Numbered from the stretch's first letter, positions 43,569-52,684 are shown. The stretch: DNA of 64,000 bases from Amycolatopsis endophytica (GCF_013410405.1 NZ_JACCFK010000001.1:62001-126000), one strand, 5' to 3'. The notes: generated by a model from the sequence alone, not told the origin. Program-made: numbers and translations.

Positions 43569-44858
43569 TCACTTCACGATCTTCTTGGCGCCGTCGACCA
43601 CCTGTTGCCAGGCCTCGGCCGGCGAGGTGCCCTGTTCGACGGCCTGCAGCGCGGGACTGGTGACGTTCTCCTGGATCTGGCCGTCACCGGGACCCTTGTA
43701 CTGCGCGCGCGTCACCTTCTTGGCCTGGTCGGCGTAGAGCTGGCCGATCTTGGTGTCACCGAAGTAGGGCTCGGTCTGCTGCAGCAGCTGCGGCGAGGTC
43801 AGCGCCTGCGTCTGGCTCGGGAAGTTGCCCCGCGCCTGGAACGCCTTGAGCTGCTGCTCGGGCGCGGTCAGCCAGGCCGCGAGCTCCGCGGCTTCCTTCG
43901 GGTGCTGGCTCTGCTTGGGCACCGTCAAGTACGAGCCACCCCAGTTGCCGCCACCGTTGGGGAAGGCGTCGGTGACCGCCCACTTGCCCGCGTTGTCAGG
44001 GCCCGCGTTCTCCTCGACGACCCCGAGCATCCACGACGGGCACACGGTGGTCGCGAAGGATCCCTGCTGGAAGCCGGTCTTCCACTCGTTGCCGAACGCG
44101 ACGAGCTTCGCGGACTGTCCACCCTGGATCGCGGTGGTGATGCGGTCCCAGGCCGCCCTGATGCCCGGGTTCGATTCGATGGTCAGATTGTCGTCGCGGT
44201 CGAGGTAACCGGTGTCGAGCTGGTTGACCATCGAGTTGTACAGCTGCGAGGACGCGTCGAACCACGCCTTGCCGCCGGTGCTGGCCACGTACTGGGCGCC
44301 CGCCGCGAAGTAGGAGTCCCAGGTGGCGAACAGCGCCTTGACGCCCTCGGGGTCCGACGGCAACCCGGCGGCCTGCAGCAGGTCGGTGCGATAGCACAGC
44401 GCCAGCGGGCCGATGTCGGTGCCGTAGCCGATCAGCCGGCCATCGGAGTCCTTGCCCGCCTCGTACTTCCAGTCCAGCCACCGGTCCGGGGTCACGTCCT
44501 TCGGGCCGATCTCGGTGAGGTCGTTGAACTTCGACGACTTGTCGATGATGTCGGAGAAGTGGCCCTCCTCCACCGCGACCACGTCCTCCAGGCCGTTGCC
44601 CGCGGCCAGCTTCGTGATCAGGTTCTGGTGGTAGGGGCCGCCCTCGCCGGTCTTGTGATGGGTGATCTTGATGTTGGGATGGAGCTGCTCGTACTCGGTG
44701 ATCAGGTCCTCGTAGCCGAACTCGGTGAAGGTTCCGATGGACAGCTCGATCTGCCCGCTGTCCGACGAGGAGGACGAGCCGCCGCCGCAGCCGGCCAAGC
44801 TCGCGCCCAGCACCGCCAGCCCGATCGCGAAGCTCACGCCCTTGTGAAGATGTCGCAC
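43569..44858 (-). CDS. Sugar ABC transporter substrate-binding lipoprotein
   Basis: A 429-residue extracellular solute-binding protein of the family 1 (MalE-like) type. A lipoprotein signal ends in the lipobox LAGC near residue 24, followed by a GGGSSSSS tether. The mature part begins IELSIGTFTEFGYEDLITEY. It delivers oligosaccharide to the two permeases. The GTG start follows AAGGGA. Two LacI operators lie in the divergent promoter region directly upstream, so it should be induced by its sugar. Confidence 0.92.
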   Translation of the reverse strand: MRHLHKGVSFAIGLAVLGASLAGCGGGSSSSSDSGQIELSIGTFTEFGYEDLITEYEQLHPNIKITHHKTGEGGPYHQNLITKLAAGNGLEDVVAVEEGHFSDIIDKSSKFNDLTEIGPKDVTPDRWLDWKYEAGKDSDGRLIGYGTDIGPLALCYRTDLLQAAGLPSDPEGVKALFATWDSYFAAGAQYVASTGGKAWFDASSQLYNSMVNQLDTGYLDRDDNLTIESNPGIRAAWDRITTAIQGGQSAKLVAFGNEWKTGFQQGSFATTVCPSWMLGVVEENAGPDNAGKWAVTDAFPNGGGNWGGSYLTVPKQSQHPKEAAELAAWLTAPEQQLKAFQARGNFPSQTQALTSPQLLQQTEPYFGDTKIGQLYADQAKKVTRAQYKGPGDGQIQENVTSPALQAVEQGTSPAEAWQQVVDGAKKIVK

Positions 44859-44900
44859 GTCGATTCCCTTGCTCGTGGGGTTCCGGGGAGGGAGAGATTG

Positions 44901-44914
44901 TGGGAGCGCTCCCA
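44901..44914. promoter_or_regulatory. LacI-family operator 1
   Basis: TGGGAGCGCTCCCA is a perfect 14-bp palindrome with the central CG-rich form typical of LacI/GalR operators. It lies 43 bases upstream of the substrate-binding protein start. Confidence 0.85.
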
Positions 44915-44967
44915 GAACGGGATCGAGTGTGTCCCGCGTCGCAGGGCTTGTCAAGGTGCGCTAGGCT

Positions 44968-44981
44968 TGGAAGCGCTCCCA
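44968..44981. promoter_or_regulatory. LacI-family operator 2
   Basis: TGGAAGCGCTCCCA repeats operator 1 with one change. Its centre is 67 bp away and just upstream of the LacI gene, suiting autoregulation and possible DNA looping. Confidence 0.8.
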
Positions 44982-45002
44982 TCGATGGCGGAAGGTGACG
45001 CG

Positions 45003-46034
45003 GTGACCGCACATGGCAACCACGAGGGCCGTCCGACGCTGGAGGACGTGGCCGCGTTCGCCGGGGTCTCGCGTTCGACCGCCTCACGTGCGCTGAACGA
45101 CGACCAGAACGTCAGCGCCCGCGCCCGTGAGGCGGTGCGGGCGGCGGCGGCCGACCTGGGTTACTCGCCGAACCAGGCGGCGCGGTCACTGGTGACGCGG
45201 CGGACGGGCGCGGTGGCGGTGGTGCTGTCGGAGCCGGAGGAGGTCCTGCTCGGTGACCCGTACCGGACGGCCGTCATGCGTGCCGGGTACCGGGAGCTGG
45301 CCGCTTCGGGCATCCAGATGGTGTTGATGTTCTGCGACGGACGGGAGGATCTGAGCCGGACGCTGCGGTTCCTGGAGGGCGGGCACGTCGACGGCGCGCT
45401 CGTTTTCGCGCCGCACCAGGCGGATCCGCTCCCCCGCGCGTTGCGGTTGCTGCGCCTGCCGGTCGTGTTCGGCGGCCCGGCGGGTGGCGTGGCGCGCGGC
45501 GTGCACGTGATCGACTTCGACAACGAGTCCGGCGCGCGCGTGGCGGTGGAACACCTGGTGGGCCTGGGACGATCCCGGATCGCGACCGTCACCGGCCCGC
45601 AGGACCAGACCGCGGCGGTCCACCGCCTGGCGGGCTGGTACAAGACGCTGGCCGACGCGGGCCTGGACACCGCCGGCCTGGCGGAGGAGGCGGACTTCAC
45701 GTTGGTCGGCGGACGGGACGCGATGGACCGTCTGCTGGCCAGGCGCCCCGACCTGGACGCGGTGTTCGTCGCGAGCGACGTGATGGCCGCCGGTGTACTG
45801 CAGTCGCTGGGCGCCGCGGGACGACGGGTACCGGGCGACGTCGCGGTCGTGGGTTTCGACGACCACCCGGCGCTGGCCGCGGCGATGAACCCGCCACTGA
45901 CCACAGTGCACCAGGACCCGGCCGCCCAGGTCCGTCACATGGTCGCCACACTGACAGCCTTGCTGGGCGGGGAAGCCGTGCGGCCACGGCGACAGGTCCT
46001 GCCGGTGTCACTGAAAGTCCGCGAATCGGCTTAG
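45003..46034 (+). CDS. LacI-family transcriptional regulator
   Basis: A 343-residue repressor. Residues 10-60 hold the LacI headpiece (TLEDVAAFAGVSRSTASRAL, then the hinge NQAARSLVTRRTG). The rest is a periplasmic-binding-protein-like sugar-sensing domain ending DVAVVGFDDHPALAAAMNPP. It is divergent from the ABC/GH1 operon and flanked by two matching operators. The GTG with GGAAGG upstream was preferred to an ATG six codons earlier that abuts operator 2 and has no ribosome site. Its stop overlaps the convergent TetR stop. Confidence 0.92.
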   Translation: MTAHGNHEGRPTLEDVAAFAGVSRSTASRALNDDQNVSARAREAVRAAAADLGYSPNQAARSLVTRRTGAVAVVLSEPEEVLLGDPYRTAVMRAGYRELAASGIQMVLMFCDGREDLSRTLRFLEGGHVDGALVFAPHQADPLPRALRLLRLPVVFGGPAGGVARGVHVIDFDNESGARVAVEHLVGLGRSRIATVTGPQDQTAAVHRLAGWYKTLADAGLDTAGLAEEADFTLVGGRDAMDRLLARRPDLDAVFVASDVMAAGVLQSLGAAGRRVPGDVAVVGFDDHPALAAAMNPPLTTVHQDPAAQVRHMVATLTALLGGEAVRPRRQVLPVSLKVRESA

Positions 46035-46714
46035 CGGTCCGTCCACTCCGGACTGCCCGAACCGAGCAGAGCCCCGACGGCGGCCGCCGCCTTCGCCGCA
46101 TCCGGTTCTTCTCCGACGATCAGATCGGCGTAGATGAACGACTCCGCGATGCGCGTGATCACATACGCCGTGTCGCGCACGGGCAAGGGCAGCCGGAGCC
46201 CGGAACTGACCTGCTCGGCATCCAGCAGTCCTTCGAACAGCGCGATCACGCGGGTCTGGTGCACACCCGCCCGCGTGGTGAGCAGCCGTAGCGCCCGGTC
46301 TCGCTCGCGGCGGAGGTAGGCGCGGAAGAACCCGGCCTCGATCACGGCACTGCTGAACGCGTGGAACACCGACACCACCCGGGTCACACCGGTTCCTTCG
46401 GCGCCCCGGACGGCGCCCTCCCAGGTACGCACGCACAGCGACCAGATCACCTCGGACACCAGCTCGTCCCGGTTGCCGACCCAGCGGAACAGGGTCGCCC
46501 GGTCGACTCCCAGCTTCGCGGCGAGCGCCCCCATGTCGACGCGCTCACCGGCGAGGAATTCGCGGCGAGCCACCCGGAGGGCCCGTCGGGGACCGGCGTT
46601 GCGGGGCTCCTGCCCGGCGTACAACTCCAGCGACAGCCGGGTGTACGGCTCGCGGCGCGCGGAATCCACCGCCGCCCCTGCCGCCAGCCTGCTCCAGGTC
46701 GGATTCGCGGTCAC
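46031..46714 (-). CDS. TetR-like regulator (QsdR-type), copy 1
   Basis: A 227-residue regulator with a TetR-type helix-turn-helix (MGALAAKLGVDRATLFRWVG). The C-terminal ligand domain resembles the QsdR branch (RIAESFIYADLIVGEEPDAA). It starts at GTG and is divergent from the secreted lipase gene. The same type of regulator accompanies the second lipase at 59722, with ends of similar sequence (VGESFVYTDAITGEPPDPD), so the two modules share ancestry. Confidence 0.82.
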   Translation of the reverse strand: MTANPTWSRLAAGAAVDSARREPYTRLSLELYAGQEPRNAGPRRALRVARREFLAGERVDMGALAAKLGVDRATLFRWVGNRDELVSEVIWSLCVRTWEGAVRGAEGTGVTRVVSVFHAFSSAVIEAGFFRAYLRRERDRALRLLTTRAGVHQTRVIALFEGLLDAEQVSSGLRLPLPVRDTAYVITRIAESFIYADLIVGEEPDAAKAAAAVGALLGSGSPEWTDR

Positions 46715-46743
46715 CGCACGACTGTAGGACAGGCCGCGACCGG

Positions 46744-46767
46744 ATGCAACGTTTTCAGATATGTTGC
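46744..46767. promoter_or_regulatory. Putative TetR operator, lipase module 1
   Basis: ATGCAAC and GTTGC form an inverted repeat with a 12-base spacer between the TetR gene and the lipase gene. Almost the same element occurs before the second lipase (58612-58640). Confidence 0.6.
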
Positions 46768-46835
46768 GCCACGGGTGACCGTGCCGCTAGGGTTCGCCGC
46801 ACCCCAAGCCGATCTTTCGGAGAAAGGCAGCAACG

Positions 46836-47849
46836 ATGCGCCTTCATCGTGTTCTCCTGGCGGCAGCGCTGATGGCTGTCGCCGTCTCCGCACCAGCCGC
46901 CGCCGACCCACTGGCTTTCGCGCCGGTGGACCGCCCGGGCCCGGAACTCACGGTTCCCGCCGAGGAGCTGGCCAAGAGCGTCACCTGCACCGCGAACGCC
47001 GCCGACGCGACCGAGGACGTCGTGCTCTTCGTTCCGGGCACGACGTTGACGCCGACACAGAACTTCGGGTGGAACTGGTTCCGGGCACTGGACCTCCTCG
47101 GCAGGCCCTACTGCGCGGTGACCGAGCCGGACCAGGCGATGTCCGACGCGCAGGTCTCCGCCGAGTACGTGGTCAACGCGATCCGGTACGTCCACCGGAT
47201 CAGTGGCCGCAAGGTGGACATCCTGGGCCACAGCCAGGGAGGCACCGAACCCCGTTTCGCCCTGCGGTTCTGGCCCGACCTGCGTCCGATGGTCGACGAC
47301 TACGTCGCGTTCGGCGCGACCAACCACGGCAGCGTCGTGATCAACGCGATGTGCCCGCCGGTCCTCGGGTGCGCGCCGGCGTTGTGGCAGCAAACGCTGA
47401 ACTCCGACTACGTCCGGGCGATGAACTCCGGCCAGGAGACCTTCCCCGGCATCTCCTACACGGCGATCTACACCCGCACCGACGAATTCGTGCAGCCCAA
47501 TCTCGACGGGCGCGGCACCACCAGCCTGCACGGTGGTGGCGGGCAGATCACCAACGTCGCCCTGCAGGACGTGTGCCCGGCCGACGTGGCCGGGGAGCAC
47601 CTCGCGATCGGCACCTACGATCCGACCGCGTACGCGATCGCGATGGACGCCCTGGACCACCCCGGTCCGGCCGACCCGGCCCGGATTCCCCGCGAAGCGT
47701 GTGGCCACCTGTTCATGCCGGGCGTTGATCCGGTGCGGTTCGCGACCGACTACGCCGCACTGGCCGGTGTGGTCGGCGAGCAGCTCGCCCTGCACAGCCG
47801 GGTACCGGCGGAGCCGCCCCTCAAGTCCTACGTCTACGCCGCGGGCTGA
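46836..47849 (+). CDS. Secreted lipase, CalB-like alpha/beta hydrolase, copy 1
   Basis: A 337-residue exported protein with a signal peptide (residues 1-23). The nucleophile elbow GHSQGG gives Ser133. A FVPGTTLTPTQNFGWNW segment provides the oxyanion loop as in Candida antarctica lipase B-like bacterial enzymes. The TRTDEFVQPN segment supplies the likely catalytic aspartate, and a C-terminal EHLAIGTYDP region has the histidine. Four cysteines suggest disulfides. It is divergent from a QsdR-type TetR gene. Its paralogue is at 58682. Confidence 0.85.
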   Translation: MRLHRVLLAAALMAVAVSAPAAADPLAFAPVDRPGPELTVPAEELAKSVTCTANAADATEDVVLFVPGTTLTPTQNFGWNWFRALDLLGRPYCAVTEPDQAMSDAQVSAEYVVNAIRYVHRISGRKVDILGHSQGGTEPRFALRFWPDLRPMVDDYVAFGATNHGSVVINAMCPPVLGCAPALWQQTLNSDYVRAMNSGQETFPGISYTAIYTRTDEFVQPNLDGRGTTSLHGGGGQITNVALQDVCPADVAGEHLAIGTYDPTAYAIAMDALDHPGPADPARIPREACGHLFMPGVDPVRFATDYAALAGVVGEQLALHSRVPAEPPLKSYVYAAG

Positions 47850-47864
47850 CGCCCGTCTCGGGCC

Positions 47865-47907
47865 AGTGGCCGTGCGGGGAGCGGGAACGGCTCCCCGCAC
47901 GGCCACT
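47865..47907. terminator. Bidirectional terminator
   Basis: Perfect 18-bp arms (47865-47882 and 47890-47907) around a 7-base loop between the convergent lipase and aldehyde dehydrogenase genes. Confidence 0.8.
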
Positions 47908-47908
47908 C

Positions 47909-49294
47909 TCAGCCGCCGGGCTGTCCGATGTGGACCACCTTCGTCACGGTCATCTCGTCCAGCAGCTCGGGCCCGTACCCGAACCCCTCGCCACTCGCCT
48001 TCCGGGGATGCGCCGCACCAGCCGGCGCGCCGCCGAACACGTTGTTCACCTTCACCGTCCCGACGGGCAGTTCCCGCCAGGCGCGCTGCGCGTGGGACAT
48101 CGACTCGGTCAGGACCGTCGCCGTCAGGCCGTAGGAGTCGTCGGCTGCCTCGGACAGCGCCTGCTCGAAGCTGTCGACCACCCGGACGGGCGCGACCGGG
48201 CCGAACGTTTCCTCGCGCAGCACCCGCATCGACGGCGTGCAGCCACTCAGGACGGTCGCCGGGTAGCGGGCGCCCGGGCCGTCCGGAGGCACCCCGCCGG
48301 CGAGCAGTTCGGCGCCCTGTTCGAGGGCGTCACGCACCTGCTCGTGCACGTGGTCACGCTGGCGCTGGTCCACCAGCGGGCCCATCGGCACCTCGTCCGG
48401 GCGTTTGCCGGCCTCCTCGACCAGCGCCTCCAGGAACTCCCGTGCGACAGCTCGGTGCACGTAGATCCGTTCCACGGAAACACAGATCTGCCCGGCATTG
48501 GCGAACGACCCCAGCGCGGCCTGCGACGCGGCCCACCGCGGATCGACACCCTCGTCGACGATCAACGCGTCGTTGCCGCCGTTCTCCAGCAGCACCTTCG
48601 CCCCGGTCCGCGCCGCCGCCATCGCGACCGAGCGGCCCGTCGCGGTGCTCCCGACGTGCGCGATCACGTCGACGTCCTCCGAGGAAGCGAGCCACGCGCC
48701 CACGGCACCGTCACCGTCCAGGCAGGCCAGCACGTCCGGCGGCAGGTGCCGCGTCAGCACCTCGGTCAGCAGCCGCCCGACGTGCGGGCACCGCTCGCTC
48801 GGCTTGTGCACCACCACGTTCCCGGTCGCCAGCGCGGCGCCGAGCAACCCGCAGGCCACCGCGACCGGGTCGTTCCACGGCGTCAGCGCCACCACGACAC
48901 CACGCGGCCCGGGCACCATCAGATCGGTCGCGTCCCAGCCGCCCTGCAGGCTGCGCCCGCGGTGCGCCGGACCCAGTTCGGCGTACTGGTCCAGCGTTCC
49001 GGCACCAGCCAGGACGCCTTCGCGTGCCTCGTCGAGCAGCTTGCCGGTCTCCCGGTTGTTCATCGCCGCCAGCTCGTCGGCCCGCTCACGCAGCTCGGCC
49101 GCCGCCGCTTTCAGCGAGGCCGCCCGCTCACCCGCCGGCGTCCGCGCCCACTCCGCGAAGCCGGTCCGCGCCGCGGCGACCGCGCGCGTCACGTCCTCTT
49201 CGGTGGCGGTCGTGACGCGTCCCACCAGCTCCCCGCTGGCCGGGTCGTGCACCTCGATGGCTCCCGGCGCTTCCCGGGTCAACAGCTCAGTCAT
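47909..49294 (-). CDS. Aldehyde dehydrogenase family protein
   Basis: A 461-residue NAD(P)-dependent aldehyde dehydrogenase. The cofactor region has VVVALTPWNDPVAVA and VHKPSERCP. The general base Glu is in LLENGGNDALIV near residue 242, the catalytic Cys is in ANAGQICVSVERI near residue 277, and the EETFGPVAPV motif follows. It is somewhat shorter than the usual 480-500 residues, with no obvious missing block. It lies 57 bases downstream of the DUF1360 gene on the same strand. The substrate is unknown. Confidence 0.9.
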   Translation of the reverse strand: MTELLTREAPGAIEVHDPASGELVGRVTTATEEDVTRAVAAARTGFAEWARTPAGERAASLKAAAAELRERADELAAMNNRETGKLLDEAREGVLAGAGTLDQYAELGPAHRGRSLQGGWDATDLMVPGPRGVVVALTPWNDPVAVACGLLGAALATGNVVVHKPSERCPHVGRLLTEVLTRHLPPDVLACLDGDGAVGAWLASSEDVDVIAHVGSTATGRSVAMAAARTGAKVLLENGGNDALIVDEGVDPRWAASQAALGSFANAGQICVSVERIYVHRAVAREFLEALVEEAGKRPDEVPMGPLVDQRQRDHVHEQVRDALEQGAELLAGGVPPDGPGARYPATVLSGCTPSMRVLREETFGPVAPVRVVDSFEQALSEAADDSYGLTATVLTESMSHAQRAWRELPVGTVKVNNVFGGAPAGAAHPRKASGEGFGYGPELLDEMTVTKVVHIGQPGG

Positions 49295-49351
49295 CGCACC
49301 TCCTGTCCCCGGTGCGAGTACCCCTGCTCCTGCCCGGTAACACCCGCGGAG

Positions 49352-49885
49352 TCAGCCCTCCGCGATCTGCTGCGCGCGTGCGTAGGCCAGCTGCAGGAAA
49401 TCCGCACCGGTGAGCGCGGCGAACGCAGCGACAACCGTCCGGGTGAGACGCGGCACGAAGACGTGACCGAGCGTGAACGCCGTCACCACCCACATATCGA
49501 GGCAGAACGGGCAGGTCAGCAGCTCCCCGACGCTGTGCCGCACCCCGGAAGGCTTACGCACCTCCTCCATCACCTCGGCGGGGCCACCGGTCTCGGAGTA
49601 CCGGGCGAACGGCGCGCGCAGCGGGCTGGTGACGGCGTCCTTGCTGAGGGTCCTGGCGAGTTTGTGGGTGCCCATCGCCATCAGCGCGATGTCCTGGACC
49701 CGCAGGTCACGCGGGAGTTTCCGGCCGGTCAGCATCGCCGCGACGGCCGCCGTGGTGACGAGCGAGACGTACACGGCCATGACGACGAGATAGCCGCCCA
49801 GCGGACGGTCGTCGTTCCCCCGGTAGGCGTCGGCTTCGGCGCGACCCGCGGCGGCGAGATCTCGGAGTCCGGCGTTGCTCGCCAT
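49352..49885 (-). CDS. DUF1360-family membrane protein
   Basis: A 177-residue protein with about three hydrophobic segments and the family hallmark LLTCPFCLDMWVVTAFTLG near residue 120. An RLARTLSKDAVTSPLRAPF-like cytoplasmic loop is also typical. The function of DUF1360 proteins is unknown; in Gram-positives some are spore- or stress-linked. The ATG follows CAGGAGAG. It is divergent from the GNAT gene. Confidence 0.82.
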   Translation of the reverse strand: MASNAGLRDLAAAGRAEADAYRGNDDRPLGGYLVVMAVYVSLVTTAAVAAMLTGRKLPRDLRVQDIALMAMGTHKLARTLSKDAVTSPLRAPFARYSETGGPAEVMEEVRKPSGVRHSVGELLTCPFCLDMWVVTAFTLGHVFVPRLTRTVVAAFAALTGADFLQLAYARAQQIAEG

Positions 49886-49969
49886 ACGCTCTCCTGAAGT
49901 CGGCTGTTCGTGCGGCAACCGGGTACCCCCGAGGTCCGCGGGCAACCGCCCGGCCGTGAAGGAGGCGAC

Positions 49970-50428
49970 ATGCCCGGACACAAGTACCTCTTCCGCCGCG
50001 CCACGGCCGAGGACGCCGACGTCATCCGTGAACTGGTCCACGCCGCATACGCCAAATGGGTGAATCTCATCCGCCGTGAGCCGCTCCCGACGCGGACCGA
50101 CTACGACCAGGCCGTTGTCGCCCACCAGATCGACCTGCTCTACGACGACGATCACCTGGTCGCGTTGATCGAAATGATCCCGGCCGTGGACCACCTGCTG
50201 ATCGAGAACGTCGCCGTGCGCCCGTCGGTCCAGGGCGCGGGGTACGGGCGCCTGCTGATGCGGCACGCCGACCTGTTGGCCCAGTCGATGGCGCTGCGCG
50301 GCGTGTGCCTCTACACCAACGCGAAGTTCACCGAGAACATCCGGTTCTACCGGCGGCTGGGTTTCCGGGTGGACCGCGAGGAGCCGTTCCTCGACGGGTC
50401 GCTGGTGCACATGAGCAAAGCGGTCTGA
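49970..50428 (+). CDS. GNAT-family N-acetyltransferase
   Basis: A 152-residue acetyltransferase fold: FRRATAEDADVIRELVHAAY at the start, the acetyl-CoA pyrophosphate loop VRPSVQGAGYGRLLMRHAD near residue 85, and NIRFYRRLGFRVD near residue 125. GGAGG lies 4-5 bases before the chosen ATG; the frame extends upstream without a ribosome site. It is convergent with the kinase gene. The substrate is unknown. Confidence 0.87.
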   Translation: MPGHKYLFRRATAEDADVIRELVHAAYAKWVNLIRREPLPTRTDYDQAVVAHQIDLLYDDDHLVALIEMIPAVDHLLIENVAVRPSVQGAGYGRLLMRHADLLAQSMALRGVCLYTNAKFTENIRFYRRLGFRVDREEPFLDGSLVHMSKAV

Positions 50429-50432
50429 GCAC

Positions 50433-51275
50433 TCAGCCGGGTGAGAAGGCCACGGTCGCGGTCTTGAAGAGGCTCGCGACGCGCCGTTTGCGGCGAGGGC
50501 GCAACGGCGTCAGCGCCGCTCCCCCGAGCACGGCCGCGACCTCCCGTGCGTCCGGGCGCCCGGACGGGTCGCGGTCACCCATGCGACGCAGCAGGTCCGC
50601 GAACTGGGACGGCAAACCCTCGGGCACCTTCGGCTCGCGAAGCAGGCGCGCCACCGCGGATTCGGTGACCGAGCCCAGGTACTCGCGCTGCCCGGACAGG
50701 CATTCCAGCAGGACCAGCGCGAGCGCGAAGATGTCGGCGGGCGGTCCGACCGGTTGTCCGCGGACCTGTTCGGGCGCCATGTAGGCGGCGGTGCCGACGA
50801 CGGAGCCGGACGTCGTGGACCGGTTGCCGTCGGCTCCCTGGGCGACGCCGAAGTCTCCGAGCAGCGGCCCGTCCGGTCCGAGCAGGACGTTGGCGGGTTT
50901 GACGTCGCGGTGGGTGATTCCCGTGCGGTGCACGTAGGACAGCGCGTCCGCCAGCCGGGCCCCCAGCCCGATGGTGTCCTCGACCGGCAGGGGCCCGCCG
51001 GCGATGCGGTCGGCGAGTGCGGGGCCGGGGACCAGCCGCATCACCAGGTAGGTCCGGCCGTTCTCGATGCCGGAGTCGTAGAGGGGGATCAGGCCGGGGT
51101 GGCGCAGGCGGTCCAGGATCCGCAGCTCCCGCGCCTGCCGGTGCCGCTGCGCGGGGCACGGCGCCGAGTGGAAGAGCTTGATCGCGACCTCACGTTCCGC
51201 GACGCGGTCCCACGCACGGTGGACGTCGGCGGTGGCCCCACCTCCGATGCGCTCGTCCACCCGGTACCTGTCCAC
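50433..51275 (-). CDS. Soluble serine/threonine protein kinase
   Basis: A 280-residue Hanks-type kinase. The Gly loop is IGGGATADVH, the ATP-binding Lys is in VAIKLF, the catalytic loop is HRDVKPANVLL, DFGVAQG follows, and the APE motif is in MAPEQV. No transmembrane or PASTA sensor domain is present, so it is cytoplasmic and short. A basic tail (LRPRRKRRVASLF) follows the kinase fold. The GTG start at the fold boundary was chosen over a TTG eleven codons upstream. It is divergent from the LigD-type polymerase gene. Confidence 0.9.
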   Translation of the reverse strand: MDRYRVDERIGGGATADVHRAWDRVAEREVAIKLFHSAPCPAQRHRQARELRILDRLRHPGLIPLYDSGIENGRTYLVMRLVPGPALADRIAGGPLPVEDTIGLGARLADALSYVHRTGITHRDVKPANVLLGPDGPLLGDFGVAQGADGNRSTTSGSVVGTAAYMAPEQVRGQPVGPPADIFALALVLLECLSGQREYLGSVTESAVARLLREPKVPEGLPSQFADLLRRMGDRDPSGRPDAREVAAVLGGAALTPLRPRRKRRVASLFKTATVAFSPG

Positions 51276-51356
51276 GGGGTGGCGATACCACCGGGCGGCC
51301 GGGAACAAACTTCGTCAGGGCTGGTCAGGGCGCGTCGCGTAGGCGAAAGTGAGGCC

Positions 51357-52325
51357 ATGAGCAGTGCGGAGGCGCGGGACGGTGTGTCGTTGACGAACCT
51401 CGACCAGACCCTGTTCGCCGACGCCGGCGCGACGAAACGCGACCTGATCGACTATCTGGAAGCGGTCGCCGATCACCTGATCGGGGCACTTCGCGATCGA
51501 CCGCTGTCCGTCGTCCGGGTGCTTCGCGGGCAGGACCCGTTCATGCAGAAGAACCTGCCGAAGTACACGCCGGAGTGGGTGGCGCGGGTGTGTATGTGGG
51601 CGGAGAGTTCGCACCGCCAGGTCACCTATGCGCTGGGCAACGACCGCCGGACGTTGTTGTGGTTCGGCAACCAGCGGGCGATCGAGTACCACCCGACACT
51701 GGCGTTGGCCGACGATCTGGGCCGTCCCACGCATCTGGTGCTGGACCTGGACCCACCCGAGGGCACCGAGGCTTTCGACCTTGCCGTGCGCGCCGCCTTC
51801 CTGATCCGGCAGGCCCTGGCCGACGCCGGTTTGGCCGGCGCGGTGAAGACGAGCGGTTCGAAGGGCGTTCACGTGTTCGTGCCCGTGCGGAACGCGGATG
51901 CCGAACAGGCCGCGGCAGCAACCCGCGCGATCGCCGCCCGCGCCGAACAGCTCGATCCGGCCCTGGCGACCACGGCGTTCATCCGAGAGGACCGCAAAGG
52001 CAAAGTCTTCCTCGACTCGACACGCGCCGGGGGTGCGACCGTCGTGGCGGTCTACAGCCCCCGCGTACGCCCCGGCCTGCCGGTGTCCTTCCCCGTCCCG
52101 TGGAACGATCTGGAGTCGGTCACGCCCCGGGATTTCACCCTGCGCTCGGCTCTGGACCTGCTGGGTGGTGAGGACGCGTGGACTTCGTCACTGCCCGCGC
52201 CACAGGAGATCCCCGCGGAGCTGATCGAGCACGGCCGCACCATCCCGATCGCCCGCGTGCAGGCCATGCACGAGGGCAAACGCAGAGCCCGCGCCCGCCG
52301 CTCCTCCGCCGGGGGTGAGTCATGA
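51357..52325 (+). CDS. LigD-type polymerase (primase-like AEP) domain protein
   Basis: A 322-residue stand-alone polymerase domain like the one in LigD, used in non-homologous end joining to fill ends with ribonucleotides. The catalytic aspartates are in THLVLDLDPPEG near residue 125. The nucleotide-binding region is KTSGSKGVHVFVPV near residue 165, and KVFLDSTRAGGATVVAVYS carries the third acidic position. No ligase or nuclease domain is attached and no ku gene is in the window, so it may work with proteins encoded elsewhere. The C-terminus is basic. Confidence 0.88.
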   Translation: MSSAEARDGVSLTNLDQTLFADAGATKRDLIDYLEAVADHLIGALRDRPLSVVRVLRGQDPFMQKNLPKYTPEWVARVCMWAESSHRQVTYALGNDRRTLLWFGNQRAIEYHPTLALADDLGRPTHLVLDLDPPEGTEAFDLAVRAAFLIRQALADAGLAGAVKTSGSKGVHVFVPVRNADAEQAAAATRAIAARAEQLDPALATTAFIREDRKGKVFLDSTRAGGATVVAVYSPRVRPGLPVSFPVPWNDLESVTPRDFTLRSALDLLGGEDAWTSSLPAPQEIPAELIEHGRTIPIARVQAMHEGKRRARARRSSAGGES

Positions 52326-52458
52326 TCACCGGCGCGGAAGGCGGCCCGAGTCGCACTCCAAAAGTCGCCAGGCGGAGGGTCGCCGAGCGCCACGCACGCT
52401 TCCGTCGGCGGACCGGCCACCCATGGTGAGGGTGTTCATGCAGGTCAAAGGCCCGTGG

Positions 52459-52532
52459 TCGGGATGACAGGATTTGAACCTGCGACCCTCCGCTCCCAAA
52501 GCGGATGCGCTACCAAGCTGCGCCACATCCCG
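52459..52532 (-). tRNA. tRNA-Pro (anticodon TGG)
   Basis: A complete 74-nt cloverleaf: acceptor CGGGATG pairs with CATCCCG, the anticodon loop TTTGGGA gives TGG, and the T arm holds GGTTCAAATCC. The CCA is not encoded. Confidence 0.95.
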
Positions 52533-52613
52533 GTGCCCCGAAACCCGGGGCGGTGCGATCACTCTAGCGTGAGCCGCTAGACTCGCAGACGCGCCCGTGC
52601 GATACGGGTGCAT

Positions 52614-52684
52614 GCGGGCGTAGCTCAATGGTAGAGCCCCAGTCTTCCAAACTGGCTACGCGGGTTCGATTCCCGTCGCCCGCT
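52614..52684 (+). tRNA. tRNA-Gly (anticodon TCC)
   Basis: A 71-nt cloverleaf with acceptor GCGGGCG pairing with CGCCCGC, anticodon loop CTTCCAA and T-arm GGGTTCGATTCCC. The integrase remnant begins about 90 bases downstream, so the 3' end of this gene is the likely attachment site of the neighbouring element. Confidence 0.95.
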
